The translations under genes were made by a program, and so were the position numbers. DNA of 64,000 bases from assembly GCF_013215705.1 (NCBI RefSeq), contig NZ_JABSQR010000019.1, forward strand, positions 1-64,000. The letters are read 5' to 3'. The notes under the pieces were generated by a model that ran no database searches, was not told where the DNA came from, and was given only the letters and a program-made list of their open reading frames with translations. Below are positions 29,341 through 46,302 of this stretch, in pieces. This stretch comes from Moritella sp. GTDB lineage: Bacteria > Pseudomonadota > Gammaproteobacteria > Enterobacterales > Moritellaceae. The stretch's first letter is position 1; every line of letters begins with the position of its first letter.

Positions 29341-30816
29341 TCAACAACTCACAGAGGTTAAGGATGATTGCGGTTCAACGATCGCCAATAAATCGGCAAT
29401 GGCTTGCTTATAATCGTCAGCACAAGTGATCGCCGTGACCACGGCGACACTACCCACCCCTGTCGCAGCAACTTGCGGTGCACGCGCGATGCTAATACCG
29501 CCGATGGCCACTAAAGGATAATCCTGCATTAAGTCAGCATAACGCTGTAAACGTCGTAATCCCTGCGGTTTTGATGGCATGACTTTGGTGACTGTCGGAT
29601 AGATATGACCGAGGGCGATATAACTCGGTTTTATCTGATGGGCACGTAATATTTCATAATAACCATGTGTGCTCAGACCTAATTTCAATCCTGCCTTTTT
29701 GATTGCCACAAAATCAGCGATGAGCATATCTTCTTGACCTAAATGCACGCCATAAGCACCATGTTCAATCGCTAATTGCCAGTAATCATTGATAAACAAC
29801 CGTGCTTGATATTGACGGCCTAATGCCACAGCCGCTTTAATATCATCAACCACCTCGGTTGGGGTTTTATCTTTAATGCGTAATTGCAGGGTCTTCACCC
29901 CTTGCTGCAATACTTTTTCTAACCATGCCACTGTATCCACCACCGGATACAGTCCGAGTCTGTTCGTATCACAAGGCGCAAAATCATAAGCCAATTGCAT
30001 TTGCTGTGCTAAGCCCAGTTGATCGCCCAATCCTGTGTTCGGTAATACAACCTGTGGGAAATCACGGCGATCGGTAGGCCATGCGTCTGCGATTTGATTT
30101 AAGTAAGCTCTGGCTACCACCAATGCATCATCAATGGGATAATCTTGGGCGATCACCGTTGCCAATGCCGAAGAAAACATACCACTGTTTTCATCTTTGC
30201 TTGGTGGCGTTAATGTCGCGCTTGCTGACGATAATAAGATTTCATGTTGTCCGTCAATATAAACATCGAGGGCGATAGATTGCGGCTTATTATCATGATG
30301 GCAATTAACAGTAAGCGCTTTCGCACAAACTCCTTTGACACCGACACTCAGTAGTGTGTTGATCGCTTGTTTCGTCGCACTGAATAACTTCGCAGCGTCA
30401 GTTCCGCCTTGCTCTTGCGGTAGGATCAATACATCCACGATCGGTAATAAGCGTATTTTAATCGTATTAATCAGCACTGTGTCTGTCGATTCAGCCTTTG
30501 CCATATCGGATAATGAAATGGATAACGGCTCATAGATAACACTGAGTTCTGGATGTAGTTGCTTATAAGCTTGTAAAAAACCAGCTAATATCTCCACATG
30601 CGAGGTTGTCGCTATCACCCCTATTTTAATGGCAGATGCCACAGGTGCGGCAGTCAATATCGCTAACTCAGCAGCAAAATCAGTATCAGATAACAGTGTC
30701 GTCGATACATGATAACCACTCCCACCCAACGCATTAATGGTATTAATATCGGCTTGAGTAGCAGCATTATCGCGAGCATCAAGGCTCGCGATAGTCCAAA
30801 TAATGGCTTGAGTCAT
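29341..30816 (-). CDS. thiE: ThiD-like (degenerate) fused to thiamine-phosphate synthase ThiE
   Basis: A protein of about 491 residues. The C-terminal part (about 270-475) is an intact thiamine-phosphate synthase: [30 protein letters not shown], and [18 protein letters not shown]. The N-terminal part (about 1-235) is related to the ThiD kinase, as shown by [15 protein letters not shown] and IKIGVIAT, but the ATP/substrate glycines (GTDPSGGAG in ThiD) are replaced by SLDARDNAA, and the catalytic GTGCT segment reads NSGMF. It is therefore probably not an active kinase. I place the start at 30816 (MTQAIIWT), 8 bases after the thiC stop; a longer in-frame start at 30864 would overlap thiC. Confidence 0.88.
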   Translation of the reverse strand: MTQAIIWTIASLDARDNAATQADINTINALGGSGYHVSTTLLSDTDFAAELAILTAAPVASAIKIGVIATTSHVEILAGFLQAYKQLHPELSVIYEPLSISLSDMAKAESTDTVLINTIKIRLLPIVDVLILPQEQGGTDAAKLFSATKQAINTLLSVGVKGVCAKALTVNCHHDNKPQSIALDVYIDGQHEILLSSASATLTPPSKDENSGMFSSALATVIAQDYPIDDALVVARAYLNQIADAWPTDRRDFPQVVLPNTGLGDQLGLAQQMQLAYDFAPCDTNRLGLYPVVDTVAWLEKVLQQGVKTLQLRIKDKTPTEVVDDIKAAVALGRQYQARLFINDYWQLAIEHGAYGVHLGQEDMLIADFVAIKKAGLKLGLSTHGYYEILRAHQIKPSYIALGHIYPTVTKVMPSKPQGLRRLQRYADLMQDYPLVAIGGISIARAPQVAATGVGSVAVVTAITCADDYKQAIADLLAIVEPQSSLTSVSC

Positions 30817-30823
30817 TAAGTTA

Positions 30824-32848
<2,025 letters not shown>

Positions 32849-32989
32849 CTAATAAGATGATTGCTTGTCGTTGAGTATGTGTGGAGAGTAGTGATACAGA
32901 TATGGTGATTGTTTATGTTATCAAAGCCGCCTTAAAATCCCTCTGGCAAACCTAGAATCGCACTCACATTATTGTATTAATCACTCTTG

Positions 32990-33067
32990 TTTCCTTACGC
33001 AGGTATTAGCCTGATCAGGTTCCACGGATCCCATATTTAAATGGTCTCAGCCCTAAAGCACTCCGAC
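32990..33067 (-). promoter_or_regulatory. TPP riboswitch (thi box)
   Basis: On the minus strand the conserved aptamer parts are present in order: a 5' P1 strand, GGGCTGAGA, a P3 region, ACCTGATC, AGGCTAATACCTGCG and the closing TAAGGAA. It lies upstream of thiC. No clear downstream terminator hairpin is visible in 32843-32989, so translational control or Rho-based control is more likely. Confidence 0.95.
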
Positions 33068-33078
33068 AAGATGCACGA

Positions 33079-33107
33079 GTATAGACTAAAATGTGAAGTG
33101 GAAACAA
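33079..33107 (-). promoter_or_regulatory. likely thiC promoter
   Basis: A -35 TTGTTT (102-107) and a -10 TATACT (79-84) with a 17-base spacer lie just upstream of the aptamer on the minus strand, so transcription would start a few bases before it. No gene or other clear element is seen in 33108-33251. Confidence 0.55.
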
Positions 33108-33251
33108 GAGTAACCGTGATTAATCCTCTCTTTCTACTGGTTTTGTACAGGTCATATCTGACAACGAAGGTCGATCTGCAGAGCCATTAATACTGATTGC
33201 GCATTGTTGATGATAGTCAGTAAAGTAACTAATAAGCATTTTCAACAGGCA

Positions 33252-33292
33252 TAAAAAAATCCCCAAGACTATCGAAATAGTATTGGGGATTT
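33252..33292 (-). terminator. intrinsic terminator of the rpoBC operon
   Basis: A long hairpin with AAATCCCCAA/TTGGGGATTT arms and an inner ACTAT/ATAGT stem is followed on the minus strand by seven U. It lies about 105 bases after the rpoC stop. Confidence 0.85.
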
Positions 33293-33332
33293 GTGTTAGC
33301 TGTAAAAGACTACAACTTTATCTACTCAATAT

Positions 33333-33372
33333 AAAAGGAAAAGTATCAGTGGGTCTGTGACTCTTCCTTTTT
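33333..33372 (-). terminator. possible first terminator after rpoC
   Basis: An interrupted hairpin (AAAAGGAA with TTCCTTTT, inner TCA/TGA) lies 26 bases past rpoC, before the stronger terminator. Pairing is imperfect. Confidence 0.4.
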
Positions 33373-33397
33373 ACTTTAATTGCATTCAGCAAATCAA

Positions 33398-37693
<4,296 letters not shown>

Positions 37694-37781
37694 TGGGAGT
37701 GAAAACTACGCAGCCTCAACTCACAGAATGAGTCGAGGCGCAATGCTAATTCAAAAGTTTGAATAATCTCTTAATAAGAGC

Positions 37782-40700
37782 TTATTTCTTACCTTTGTTT
37801 TCATCTAGTTCGATGTTGATACCCAATGAGCGGATCTCTTTCAACAATACGTTGAATGATTCAGGCATACCTGGGTCCATACGATGATCGCCGTCTACGA
37901 TGCTCTTATACATCTTAGTACGACCGTTCACGTCATCAGACTTAACAGTTAGCATCTCTTGTAGAGTATATGCTGCACCGTATGCTTCCAGAGCCCATAC
38001 TTCCATCTCACCGAAACGCTGACCACCGAACTGAGCTTTACCACCCAGCGGCTGCTGAGTAACTAGGCTGTAAGAACCGGTAGAACGTGCATGCATCTTG
38101 TCATCAACCAAGTGATTCAGTTTCAGCATGTACATGTAACCAACGGTAACTGGACGTTCGAATAGATCACCAGTACGGCCATCGTATAACTCTAATTGAC
38201 CAGATTCTGGTAAATCAGCTAGTCTCAGCATTTCTTTGATTTCAGCTTCTGCAGCACCATCAAACGCCGGTGTTGCCATTGGCAGACCTTTACGTAAGTT
38301 GTGCGCAAGAACACGAACTTCCTCGTCAGAGTAAGTTGATAAATCAACTTTCTGATGCGAATCACCGATGTCGTATGCTTTTTGCATAAACTCACGGATC
38401 TTAGCAAGATCTTGTTGCTCTTTGATCATGTTATCGATTTTAGTACCGATACCACGAGCAGCAAGACCCAAGTGAACTTCAAGTACCTGACCGATGTTCA
38501 TACGCGATGGTACACCCAGCGGGTTCAGTACGATATCAACTGGCTCACCAAACTTATCGTGCGGCATGTCTTCAATAGGCACGATTGTTGAAATCACACC
38601 TTTGTTACCATGACGACCGGCCATTTTATCACCCGGTTGGATACGACGTTTAACAGCTAGATATACTTTAACGATCTTAAGTACACCTGGTGCTAGGTCA
38701 TCACCTTGGGTAATTTTACGGCGTTTGATATCAAACTTAGAATCAAAGTCAGCTCTTAGCTCATCATGTTGCTTCGCTAAGCTTTCTAATTGAGTCTGTT
38801 GTTCTTCATCAACAAGAACCATCTCTAACCATTGACCACGAGAAATAGCAGTAAGTTGCTCTTCTGTTTTGCCAGCAGCTAATAGTAAGTTTTTAACGCG
38901 ACCGAATAAGCTCTCTTCGAAGATAGATAATTCTTCAGTTAAGTCTTTTTTCGCTTCACGTAATTGCATCTGCTCGATGTCTTGTGCACGTTTATCTTTA
39001 TCTACGCCATCACGGGTAAATACTTGCACGTCAATTACAGTACCGTAAACAGAGTTAGGTACACGTAATGAACTGTCTTTTACATCAGACGCTTTTTCAC
39101 CGAAGATAGCTCGTAGAAGCTTTTCTTCAGGCGTTAATTGTGTTTCACCTTTAGGGGTTACTTTACCTACCAGGATATCACCCGGCTTAACTTCAGCACC
39201 AACATAAACGATACCAGACTCATCTAGCTTAGATAATGCGCTTTCACCCACGTTAGGGATATCCGCAGTGATCTCTTCGCTACCAAGTTTAGTATCACGA
39301 GCAATCGATGATAACTCTTGAATGTGGATAGTCGTTAGACGATCTTCTTTTACAACACGTTCAGATACAAGAATTGAATCTTCGAAGTTGTAACCATTCC
39401 AAGGCATGAATGCGATACGCATGTTTTGGCCAAGTGCTAATTCACCTAGGTCTGTTGAAGGACCGTCAGCAAGCACGTCACCTTTAACCACAGCTTCACC
39501 AGTTAATACTGTTGGGCGTTGGTTAATACATGTGTTTTGGTTCGAACGTGTGTACTTAGTTAGCGTGTAGATATCAATACCCGCTTCACCTGGTACCAGT
39601 TCTTCTTCGTTAACTTTAACGATGATACGACTTGCATCAGCATAGTCGATTGAACCGCCACGTAGCGCAACAACAGTTACACCAGAATCGATTGCTACCG
39701 CGCGTTCAATACCAGTACCTACTAATGGCTTATCAGCGTTTAGTGTTGGTACGGCTTGACGTTGCATGTTCGCACCCATCAATGCACGGTTAGCATCATC
39801 GTGTTCTAGGAACGGAATTAGCGATGCCGCCACAGAAATAATTTGCTGTGGAGATACGTCCATATACTGGATGTTATCCGCTGACATAAAGGTAGTTTCA
39901 CCTTTATGACGACATGGGATAAATTCATCTTGTAACATACCGTTTGTATCGATAGTCGCGTTAGCCTGTGCTACTGCATACAGACCTTCTTCGATAGCCG
40001 AAAGGTATTGAACGTCATTAGTGACTTTACCGTTGATTACTTTACGGAATGGCGTTTCTAAGAAACCATAATCGTTAGTACGGGCAAATACAGCTAGTGA
40101 GTTAATTAGACCAATGTTTGGTCCCTCTGGAGTCTCAATCGGACATAAACGACCGTAGTGAGTTGGATGTACGTCACGTACCTCAAAACCAGCACGTTCA
40201 CGTGTTAGACCACCAGGCCCTAAAGCAGAAATACGACGTTTGTGCGTCACTTCTGACAATGGGTTATTTTGATCCATAAACTGAGACAGTTGTGATGAAC
40301 CAAAGAACTCTTTAATCGCAGCTGAAATCGGCTTAGCATTGATTAAATCTTGTGGCATTACTGCATCAAGATCACCAAGACTTAGACGTTCACGAACAGC
40401 ACGTTCTACACGAACTAAACCAACACGGAATTGGTTTTCTGCCATTTCGCCAACTGAACGAATACGACGGTTACCAAGGTGATCGATATCATCAACCTCG
40501 CCTTTACCGTTACGGATATTAATCAAAGTTTTCATCACTTCAACAATATCTTCTTTATTCAGGATGCCAGAGCCAGTATCTTCTTCGCGGCCAATACGGC
40601 GGTTGAACTTCATACGACCAACAGTAGATAGGTCATAACGTTCTTCTGCGAAGAATAGATTATTAAATAATCCTTCTGCCGCTTCACGCGTTGGTGGTTC

Positions 40701-41819
40701 ACCAGGACGCATCATGCGGTAGATTTCAACTAACGCTTCAAGTTTGTTAGTAGTTGAGTCAACACGTAATGTGTCAGACATGTAACTACCTACATCAAGG
40801 TCGTTCGTATAAAGAACATCAATTACCTTGATACCAGCTTGAGACAATTCAGCCACAGACTCGAGTGTTAGTTCAGCATTCGCTGCAACAATCACTTCGC
40901 CTGTTTCTTCATTGATATAATCTTTAGAAGCTACTTTACCAGCGATATACTCTAATGGTACTTCGATTTCGGTTATGCCGGCTTTTTCAAATTTCTTGAT
41001 ATGACGAGCAGTAATACGACGACCATTTTCAACGTATACTTCACCGTTAGCAACGATGTCAAATACAGCTGTTTCGCCACGTAGGCGTTCCGGCAGTAGT
41101 TCCATCAATATCTTGCCATCTTTCACTTCAAAACGTGTAGTGTCGAAGAAGATTGCTAAGATTTCTTCCGTCGTAAACTCAAGTGCACGAAGAATAATTG
41201 ATGATGGTAATTTACGTCGACGGTCAATACGAACGAATAAGCAATCTTTCGGATCGAATTCAAAGTCTAACCATGAACCACGGTAAGGAATAACGCGTGC
41301 GTTATATAGTACTTTACCTGATGAATGAGTTTTACCTTTGTCGTGATCGAAGAATACACCAGGACTACGGTGTAACTGAGATACGATTACACGCTCTGTA
41401 CCATTAATAACAAAAGTACCAGTATGAGTCATTAATGGGATTTCGCCCATGTAGACTTCTTGTTCTTTGATATCTTTAATAGTACCTGCTGGTGCATCAC
41501 GATCGTATAATACAAGACGTAATTTAACACGCAGCGGTGCAGAATAAGTAATACCTCGGGTTTGACATTCTTTAACTTCAAATACGGGTTCACCTAAACG
41601 GTACGATACATATTGAAGTTCAGAAGTTCCAGAGTAACTTTTAATAGGGAACACGCTACGGAATGCTGCTTCCAGGCCGTATTCACCTGTGTGATCCATT
41701 TCTAAAAACTTTTTAAAAGAGCTCGTTTGGATAGCCAACATTTGCGGCTTAGCCACAACTGGTGCACTTTTACCAAAGTCTTTACGGATACGTTTTTTTT
41801 CGGTATTAGAGTAAACCAT
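37782..41819 (-). CDS. rpoB: RNA polymerase beta subunit
   Basis: A 1345-residue beta subunit (1342 in E. coli). The rifampicin-region segment [32 protein letters not shown] (near 510-545) has the usual drug-sensitive residues Asp, His and Ser at the familiar positions. The active-site [13 protein letters not shown] loop near 1070 is conserved. It starts 233 bases after rplL, separated by an attenuator-like hairpin. Confidence 0.99.
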   Translation of the reverse strand: MVYSNTEKKRIRKDFGKSAPVVAKPQMLAIQTSSFKKFLEMDHTGEYGLEAAFRSVFPIKSYSGTSELQYVSYRLGEPVFEVKECQTRGITYSAPLRVKLRLVLYDRDAPAGTIKDIKEQEVYMGEIPLMTHTGTFVINGTERVIVSQLHRSPGVFFDHDKGKTHSSGKVLYNARVIPYRGSWLDFEFDPKDCLFVRIDRRRKLPSSIILRALEFTTEEILAIFFDTTRFEVKDGKILMELLPERLRGETAVFDIVANGEVYVENGRRITARHIKKFEKAGITEIEVPLEYIAGKVASKDYINEETGEVIVAANAELTLESVAELSQAGIKVIDVLYTNDLDVGSYMSDTLRVDSTTNKLEALVEIYRMMRPGEPPTREAAEGLFNNLFFAEERYDLSTVGRMKFNRRIGREEDTGSGILNKEDIVEVMKTLINIRNGKGEVDDIDHLGNRRIRSVGEMAENQFRVGLVRVERAVRERLSLGDLDAVMPQDLINAKPISAAIKEFFGSSQLSQFMDQNNPLSEVTHKRRISALGPGGLTRERAGFEVRDVHPTHYGRLCPIETPEGPNIGLINSLAVFARTNDYGFLETPFRKVINGKVTNDVQYLSAIEEGLYAVAQANATIDTNGMLQDEFIPCRHKGETTFMSADNIQYMDVSPQQIISVAASLIPFLEHDDANRALMGANMQRQAVPTLNADKPLVGTGIERAVAIDSGVTVVALRGGSIDYADASRIIVKVNEEELVPGEAGIDIYTLTKYTRSNQNTCINQRPTVLTGEAVVKGDVLADGPSTDLGELALGQNMRIAFMPWNGYNFEDSILVSERVVKEDRLTTIHIQELSSIARDTKLGSEEITADIPNVGESALSKLDESGIVYVGAEVKPGDILVGKVTPKGETQLTPEEKLLRAIFGEKASDVKDSSLRVPNSVYGTVIDVQVFTRDGVDKDKRAQDIEQMQLREAKKDLTEELSIFEESLFGRVKNLLLAAGKTEEQLTAISRGQWLEMVLVDEEQQTQLESLAKQHDELRADFDSKFDIKRRKITQGDDLAPGVLKIVKVYLAVKRRIQPGDKMAGRHGNKGVISTIVPIEDMPHDKFGEPVDIVLNPLGVPSRMNIGQVLEVHLGLAARGIGTKIDNMIKEQQDLAKIREFMQKAYDIGDSHQKVDLSTYSDEEVRVLAHNLRKGLPMATPAFDGAAEAEIKEMLRLADLPESGQLELYDGRTGDLFERPVTVGYMYMLKLNHLVDDKMHARSTGSYSLVTQQPLGGKAQFGGQRFGEMEVWALEAYGAAYTLQEMLTVKSDDVNGRTKMYKSIVDGDHRMDPGMPESFNVLLKEIRSLGINIELDENKGKK

Positions 41820-41984
41820 TTGGTTCCTCAGCTCGCTGATAAGTGACCCACTCTGCCCTGAATAAGGACAGCTCTAACAACATCATTATATGTTTTTTAT
41901 CCTGTCTCGACCAAATGAATTGGGCTAAACAGTGCGCAGAATTTTGGTTGAAATGATGTGAAATATCCAAACATCCTATAGCGC

Positions 41985-42015
41985 AAAAAGGCCGGCGATT
42001 AAAGAATCACCAGCC
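41985..42015 (-). terminator. rplL-rpoB attenuator hairpin
   Basis: On the minus strand an 11-bp GC-rich stem with two G-U pairs and a short loop is followed by five U, about 40 bases after rplL. In E. coli an attenuator in the same position lets ribosomal-protein genes outproduce rpoBC; partial termination here is inferred by analogy. Confidence 0.75.
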
Positions 42016-42052
42016 AATGCCTTATGAGGGCAATAATCTATTTAAGAATAGA

Positions 42053-42418
42053 CTATTTGATCTCAACAGTACAACCAGCTTCTTCTAGAACTTTCTTAAG
42101 TTCTTCAGCTTCAGCTTTTTCTACAGCTTCTTTAACAGCTACAGGTGCAGATTCAACAACACCTTTAGCTTCTTTAAGGCCTAGACCTGTAGCAGCACGT
42201 ACAGCTTTAATAGCTTTAACTTTGTTTTCGCCGAAAGAAGCAAGAATTACGTCGAATTCTGTTTGCTCTTCTTCAGCAGCAGCAGCAGCGCCGCCAGCAA
42301 CAACTGCAGCAGCAGCTGATACGCCGAATTTTTCTTCCATTGCTTCGATTAATTCAACAACTTCCATAACAGAAAGTTCAGCAATTGCGTCGATGATTTG
42401 GTCTTTAGTAATAGACAT
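42053..42418 (-). CDS. rplL: 50S ribosomal protein L7/L12
   Basis: A 121-residue stalk protein with an N-terminal dimerisation domain (about 1-33), an alanine-rich hinge ([17 protein letters not shown], about 36-52) and the C-terminal factor-binding domain with [23 protein letters not shown]. It recruits translational GTPases. It lies 47 bases after rplJ in the L10 operon. Confidence 0.98.
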   Translation of the reverse strand: MSITKDQIIDAIAELSVMEVVELIEAMEEKFGVSAAAAVVAGGAAAAAEEEQTEFDVILASFGENKVKAIKAVRAATGLGLKEAKGVVESAPVAVKEAVEKAEAEELKKVLEEAGCTVEIK

Positions 42419-42465
42419 GTGTCATTCCTAGTATTGTAAAATTTATTTTAGACAAAGCAGCTAAA

Positions 42466-42969
42466 TTAAGCAGCTTCTTGCTCTTTTTGATCGCGTAAAG
42501 CAGCCAATGTACGTACAAGTTTGCCAGCTGATGCTTCTTTCATAGTCATCATTAACTGAGCAATTGCTTCGTCGTATGTTGGTAGTGTTGCTAGTTTATC
42601 AATGTTTTCTGCACCGATAAATTCGCCTTCAAATGCTAACGCTTTAACTGTGAAAGATTCTTCTTGTGCAGCGAAGTCTTTTAATAGACGAGCTGCAGCA
42701 CCTGGGTGCTCATTAGAGAATGCGATCAGAGTTGGACCGGTAAATACTTCGCTAAGGCACTCAAATTCAGTACCTTCAACAGCACGCTTCATAAGAGTGT
42801 TACGTACTACACGGATGTAGACGCCATTCTCACGAGCTAGCTTGCGAAGACCAGTCATTGCACCTACAGTAACGCCACGTGAATCAGCAACTACTGCAGA
42901 AAGCGCAGCCTTGGCAGCTTCGTTGACTTCAGCAACAATTGCTTTTTTGTCGTCGAGACCTAATGCCAT
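42466..42969 (-). CDS. rplJ: 50S ribosomal protein L10
   Basis: A 167-residue stalk base protein (165 in E. coli) beginning [19 protein letters not shown], which anchors L7/L12 dimers to 23S rRNA and, in complex with them, represses its own mRNA leader. The conserved [15 protein letters not shown] segment is near residue 55. AGGAG lies just before the ATG. Confidence 0.98.
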   Translation of the reverse strand: MALGLDDKKAIVAEVNEAAKAALSAVVADSRGVTVGAMTGLRKLARENGVYIRVVRNTLMKRAVEGTEFECLSEVFTGPTLIAFSNEHPGAAARLLKDFAAQEESFTVKALAFEGEFIGAENIDKLATLPTYDEAIAQLMMTMKEASAGKLVRTLAALRDQKEQEAA

Positions 42970-43004
42970 GGTCTATACTCCTGGATAAAACCGATAAAAT
43001 CGGT

Positions 43005-43140
43005 ATTAAAAATTTCCGACCAATATCTTGCCTTAGCAGTCACATCAGTCGAACCATTACGGCTTGGATTCCAGAAAAAATAAATTCTTCAGAGGTCCTG
43101 CACCATCTACGTAGGAAAGATCAAGTATTAACTAAAATAG
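43005..43140 (-). promoter_or_regulatory. L10 leader (autoregulatory mRNA structure)
   Basis: The minus strand between rplA and rplJ contains blocks I recognise from the enterobacterial L10 leader: CTACGTAGATGGTGCAGGAC, then TTTTCTGGAATCCAAGCCG and GATGTGACTGCTAAGGCAAG. In E. coli the L10-L12 complex binds this leader to repress translation of rplJL. The boundaries are approximate. Confidence 0.75.
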
Positions 43141-43257
43141 CCGATCATGATTAAGTCATTCTTACAGAGTAAGCACAACTCCTACGGTCTTGGACGGAAG
43201 CAAGTAACACTAAGTATTAAACTTGATGTACCTACTTCAACCCACATTTTTTGCTCA

Positions 43258-43289
43258 TCGGTTAATATTAATAAATTAGTATTAACCGA
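43258..43289. repeat. hairpin between the rplJ promoter and L10 leader
   Basis: A perfect 10-bp inverted repeat (TCGGTTAATA/TATTAACCGA) with a 12-base loop lies about 25 bases downstream of the rplJ promoter. On the minus strand A residues, not U, follow, so it is not an intrinsic terminator. It would form a stem at the 5' end of the rplJ transcript. Confidence 0.6.
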
Positions 43290-43311
43290 CCAGCTAAATT
43301 TAAGGAACCAA

Positions 43312-43340
43312 ATTATACTAAATAATTTCGTTCCTGTAAA
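43312..43340 (-). promoter_or_regulatory. rplJ (L10 operon) promoter
   Basis: A -35 TTTACA (335-340), a 17-base spacer and a perfect -10 TATAAT (312-317) start immediately after the rplA stop. This matches the known extra promoter before rplJ in E. coli. Confidence 0.75.
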
Positions 43341-44039
43341 TTATTTAGTCTCTACAGTTGCAACATCAACAGTTAGACCAGCACCCATCGTAGTAGATAG
43401 GCTGATCTTCTTGATGAATTGACCTTTAGCAGAAGCAGGCTTCGACTTAGTCAATGCTTTAAGTAGAGCTTCAAGGTTTTCTTTGATGTTACTAGCTTCA
43501 AAATCCACTTTACCGATAGTAGTGTGGATGATGCCAGCTTTGTCGTTACGGTAACGAACTTGACCAGACTTAGCATTTTTAACTGCAGTCGCAACGTCAG
43601 GAGTTACTGTACCAACTTTAGGGTTTGGCATTAAACCACGTGGACCTAGGATTTGACCTAGTTGACCAACAACACGCATAGCGTCTGGAGATGCGATAAC
43701 AACATCAAAGTTAAGCTCACCGGCTTTAACTTGTGCAGCTAGATCTTCCATACCTACGATGTCAGCGCCAGCAGCTTTAGCCGCTTCCGCGTTAGCACCT
43801 TGTGTAAATACTGCAACACGTACGTCACGACCAGTACCGTGTGGTAGCACAGTAGCGCCACGAACGTTTTGGTCAGATTTACGTGAATCAATACCTAAAT
43901 TGATAGAAACGTCGATGCTTTCTTTGAATTTAGCAGATGCTAATTCTTTAAGAAGTTCAACTGCTTCAGTGATTTCATATTGCTTAGTTACTTCCACTTT
44001 TTCGCGGATAGTACGCATACGTTTAGAAAGTTTAGCCAT
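43341..44039 (-). CDS. rplA: 50S ribosomal protein L1
   Basis: A 232-residue protein (234 in E. coli) beginning [15 protein letters not shown], with the hallmark [15 protein letters not shown] near residue 130. It binds the L1 stalk of 23S rRNA and also represses its own operon. It lies 8 bases after rplK. Confidence 0.98.
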   Translation of the reverse strand: MAKLSKRMRTIREKVEVTKQYEITEAVELLKELASAKFKESIDVSINLGIDSRKSDQNVRGATVLPHGTGRDVRVAVFTQGANAEAAKAAGADIVGMEDLAAQVKAGELNFDVVIASPDAMRVVGQLGQILGPRGLMPNPKVGTVTPDVATAVKNAKSGQVRYRNDKAGIIHTTIGKVDFEASNIKENLEALLKALTKSKPASAKGQFIKKISLSTTMGAGLTVDVATVETK

Positions 44040-44047
44040 GTTCAGTA

Positions 44048-44476
44048 TTATCCTTCTACGTTCAAGCCCATTGAGCGAGCTGTTCCAGCAATAGTGCGAA
44101 CCATTGCATCTAGATCAGCGCCCGTAAGGTCTGGTTGTTTAGTGTTTGAAATCTCTTCCAGCTGAGCGCGAGTAACAGTACCCACTTTATCAGTGTTAGG
44201 ACGACCAGAACCAGACTTGATACCTGCCGCTTTCTTAAGTAAGAAAGATGCTGGAGAAGTCTTTGTAACGAACGTAAACGAACGATCAGAATAAACTGTG
44301 ATAACAACTGGAGTAGGTGAACCCTTCTCTACAGAATCTGTTTTTGCGTTAAACGCTTTACAGAATTCCATGATGTTAACACCGTGTTGACCTAGTGCAG
44401 GACCAACTGGTGGACTAGGATTCGCCATACCAGCTGAAACTTGCAGCTTAATATATGCAGTAACTTTTTTAGCCAT
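44048..44476 (-). CDS. rplK: 50S ribosomal protein L11
   Basis: A 142-residue protein identical in length to E. coli L11. It contains the proline-rich N-terminal [19 protein letters not shown], where thiostrepton-type drugs act, and the C-terminal RNA-binding [11 protein letters not shown] segment. It begins the rplKA pair, with its promoter inside the nusG terminator. Confidence 0.98.
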   Translation of the reverse strand: MAKKVTAYIKLQVSAGMANPSPPVGPALGQHGVNIMEFCKAFNAKTDSVEKGSPTPVVITVYSDRSFTFVTKTSPASFLLKKAAGIKSGSGRPNTDKVGTVTRAQLEEISNTKQPDLTGADLDAMVRTIAGTARSMGLNVEG

Positions 44477-44533
44477 TTTAATTTACCTTAAATATGGGTG
44501 CGAACGCTGTATCCGACATGAATACTAGCTTCC

Positions 44534-44576
44534 CGAAAAACAAGGGCAGCGAATTATAGATATAATCGCTGCCCTT
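44534..44576 (-). terminator. terminator of secE-nusG, overlapping the rplK promoter
   Basis: A perfect 11-bp GC-rich stem (AAGGGCAGCGA, 542-552, with TCGCTGCCCTT, 566-576) is followed on the minus strand by GTTTTTC. It is placed between nusG and rplK. Confidence 0.75.
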
Positions 44577-44581
44577 GCCAA
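44553..44581 (-). promoter_or_regulatory. rplK promoter embedded in the terminator
   Basis: The minus strand has -35 TTGGCA (576-581), a 17-base spacer and a perfect -10 TATAAT (553-558). The -10 lies in the hairpin loop and the -35 spans its outer base. The start site would fall in the distal arm, so transcripts from this promoter would not carry the complete hairpin. Confidence 0.75.
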
Positions 44582-44634
44582 GCATTTTGTTGAAGTTTCA
44601 TTCAATAAAACGCAATCTTTATTGTTTTGAACTT

Positions 44635-44661
44635 TACCATTAACCTAATAGGTTAATGGTA
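44635..44661. repeat. perfect hairpin directly after nusG
   Basis: An 11-bp perfect inverted repeat (TACCATTAACC/GGTTAATGGTA) with a 5-base loop abuts the nusG stop. No U run follows. It may protect or process the 3' end, or help a Rho site. Confidence 0.6.
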
Positions 44662-45204
44662 TTAGCCTTTTTCTACTTGACCGAAATCTAATTCAACCGG
44701 TGTAGAACGACCGAAGATCAATACAGAAACTTTTAAGCGACTTTTTTCATAGTCAACTTCTTCAACCACACCATTAAAGTCAGCAAATGGGCCGTCAGAT
44801 ACACGAACCACTTCACCCACTTCAAATAACGTTTTAGGACGCGGCTTATCAATCGCGTCCTGAAGACGGTTAAGAATGCGGTCAGCTTCTTTTTGGGTGA
44901 TTGGAGCTGGACGCTCTTTAGTACCACCAATGAAACCAAGTACACGCGGTAAACTGCTTACCAAGTGCCATGATTCATCGTTCATTACCATTTGAACTAA
45001 AACGTAACCAGGAAAGAACTTACGTTCACTCTTGCGACGTTGACCGGCACGCATTTCAACAACTTCTTCCGTTGGAACAAGTATGTCGCCGAAATATTCT
45101 TCCATTTCGTGGATCTTAATATGTTCAAGTAATGTTTTTTGAACACGACCTTCAAAACCGGAAAAGGCTTGAACTACGTACCATCTCATTTTCTGTTCAG
45201 ACAT
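44662..45204 (-). CDS. nusG: Transcription antitermination factor NusG
   Basis: A 180-residue protein (181 in E. coli) with the NGN domain beginning [12 protein letters not shown] and a C-terminal KOW domain ([19 protein letters not shown], near residue 130). It binds RNA polymerase and links it to Rho or ribosomal S10. It lies 4 bases after secE. Confidence 0.98.
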   Translation of the reverse strand: MSEQKMRWYVVQAFSGFEGRVQKTLLEHIKIHEMEEYFGDILVPTEEVVEMRAGQRRKSERKFFPGYVLVQMVMNDESWHLVSSLPRVLGFIGGTKERPAPITQKEADRILNRLQDAIDKPRPKTLFEVGEVVRVSDGPFADFNGVVEEVDYEKSRLKVSVLIFGRSTPVELDFGQVEKG

Positions 45205-45208
45205 GAAC

Positions 45209-45586
45209 TTATACCTTTACATCTGTGATAAATGCAACTACACGAACTAGAATACCATCTAGTCCCCATAGCACTAACGCCATAATAGCGGTAACAACTA
45301 ATACGATAAGTGTAGTTTGGATCGCCTCTTGGCGCGTAGGCCAAACTACTTTACGTACTTCTGTTCTTGATTCAGATGCAAATTCAAGCGCATTGCGCCC
45401 TTTACTTGTCTGCAATGCAATGCCACCAGCAATAACAGCGGCAATAATTACAGCAACTGCGCGGATTAACACTGATTCTTCACTAAAAATATTGTTACCA
45501 ATAACTGTGCCAATTAGAATTATCGCAACTAGTACCCATTTTACGGTTTCTAGTGCTTTTCCTTGGTTTTCAGTATTTGAAGTCAT
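45209..45586 (-). CDS. secE: Preprotein translocase subunit SecE
   Basis: A 125-residue inner-membrane protein with three hydrophobic helices (about 16-35, 42-60 and 92-115) and the conserved cytoplasmic [20 protein letters not shown] before the essential third helix. E. coli SecE has 127 residues. I chose the ATG at 45586 (MTSNTENQ); a longer frame from 45673 runs through the tRNA-Trp-like remnant and is rejected. It is cotranscribed with nusG. Confidence 0.96.
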   Translation of the reverse strand: MTSNTENQGKALETVKWVLVAIILIGTVIGNNIFSEESVLIRAVAVIIAAVIAGGIALQTSKGRNALEFASESRTEVRKVVWPTRQEAIQTTLIVLVVTAIMALVLWGLDGILVRVVAFITDVKV

Positions 45587-45640
45587 ACTACTAACCTGTA
45601 CCTTAAGACAAAAAAATCCGCTGTTACACGGTGATGGCAG

Positions 45641-45713
45641 TGGCAGGAGGAAGAGAATCGAACTCACAAACATCAGTTTGGAGACCGCCTTTCTACCAAT
45701 TTGAGCTACCCCT
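45641..45713 (-). pseudogene. decayed tRNA-Trp (CCA anticodon) in the secE leader
   Basis: The minus strand aligns over its whole 73 bases to bacterial tRNA-Trp, keeping the anticodon loop CTCCAAA, GAGTTCGA of the T arm and the 3' GCCA. The stems are broken. The anticodon stem (GCGGT against CTGAT) has no Watson-Crick pair, the D stem (GCTC against GAAA) keeps two, and each acceptor strand has lost a base. It is 3 bases short of standard length. A functional tRNA-Trp must exist elsewhere. It lies just downstream of a strong promoter, so it is probably transcribed as part of the secE 5' UTR. Confidence 0.8.
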
Positions 45714-45729
45714 ACAAACGGAGCACCTA

Positions 45730-45757
45730 ATTATAGGGGCTTTCATTTTTCATGCAA
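45730..45757 (-). promoter_or_regulatory. secE-nusG promoter
   Basis: On the minus strand a -35 TTGCAT (752-757), a 16-base spacer and a perfect -10 TATAAT (730-735) sit just before the tRNA-Trp remnant. The interval 45758-45917, where tufB usually lies, contains no gene. Confidence 0.75.
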
Positions 45758-45917
45758 GTCATTCGTAAATAATTATGAATAATATTTGAATTACAAATAG
45801 CTTAAATAGATTATGATTAAATTTGTTTTTGATTTTTTTTAACGTGTGGTTATTTTTAAGGCGTAGTCATTTGATATGAAGAATAAACAGAAGAAGAAAA
45901 CAATTAACCTGAAAAAA

Positions 45918-45993
<76 letters not shown>

Positions 45994-45998
45994 GAATT

Positions 45999-46073
45999 TG
46001 GAGCGGGCGGCGGGAATCGAACCCGCATTATCAGCTTGGAAGGCTGGAGTAATAGCCATTATACGACGCCCGC
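45999..46073 (-). tRNA. tRNA-Gly (TCC anticodon)
   Basis: A 75-base cloverleaf with encoded CCA, acceptor GCGGGCG with CGCCCGC and anticodon loop CTTCCAA. Equivalent to E. coli glyT; 5 bases separate it from tRNA-Thr(GGT). Confidence 0.97.
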
Positions 46074-46092
46074 ATGCGTCTTGAATACAAAG

Positions 46093-46177
46093 TGGTGGAG
46101 GGAGAAGGATTCGAACCTTCGAAGGCTGAGCCGTCAGATTTACAGTCTGATCCCTTTGGCCACTCGGGAACCCCTCC
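46093..46177 (-). tRNA. tRNA-Tyr (GTA anticodon)
   Basis: An 85-base class II tRNA with a long variable arm, acceptor GGAGGGG with the matching 3' strand CCCTCC, anticodon loop CTGTAAA and encoded CCA. Equivalent to E. coli tyrU. Confidence 0.97.
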
Positions 46178-46205
46178 ACATATTGTACTTCAGTAACGAG
46201 TTAAA

Positions 46206-46281
<76 letters not shown>

Positions 46282-46302
46282 GGCGTCACTTAACGAGGAG
46301 GG

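Noticed and set aside
42024..42431. 135-residue open frame antisense to rplL
   Set aside because: It is a shadow of the alanine- and glutamate-rich codons of L7/L12 and lacks its own ribosome site or homology.
43258..43289. Intrinsic terminator after rplA
   Set aside because: The stem is strong but is followed by A residues on the minus strand and lies downstream of the rplJ promoter.
45587..45673. N-terminal extension of secE in the same frame
   Set aside because: It runs through the tRNA-Trp-like remnant and makes SecE about 29 residues too long; the ATG at 45586 gives the family length.
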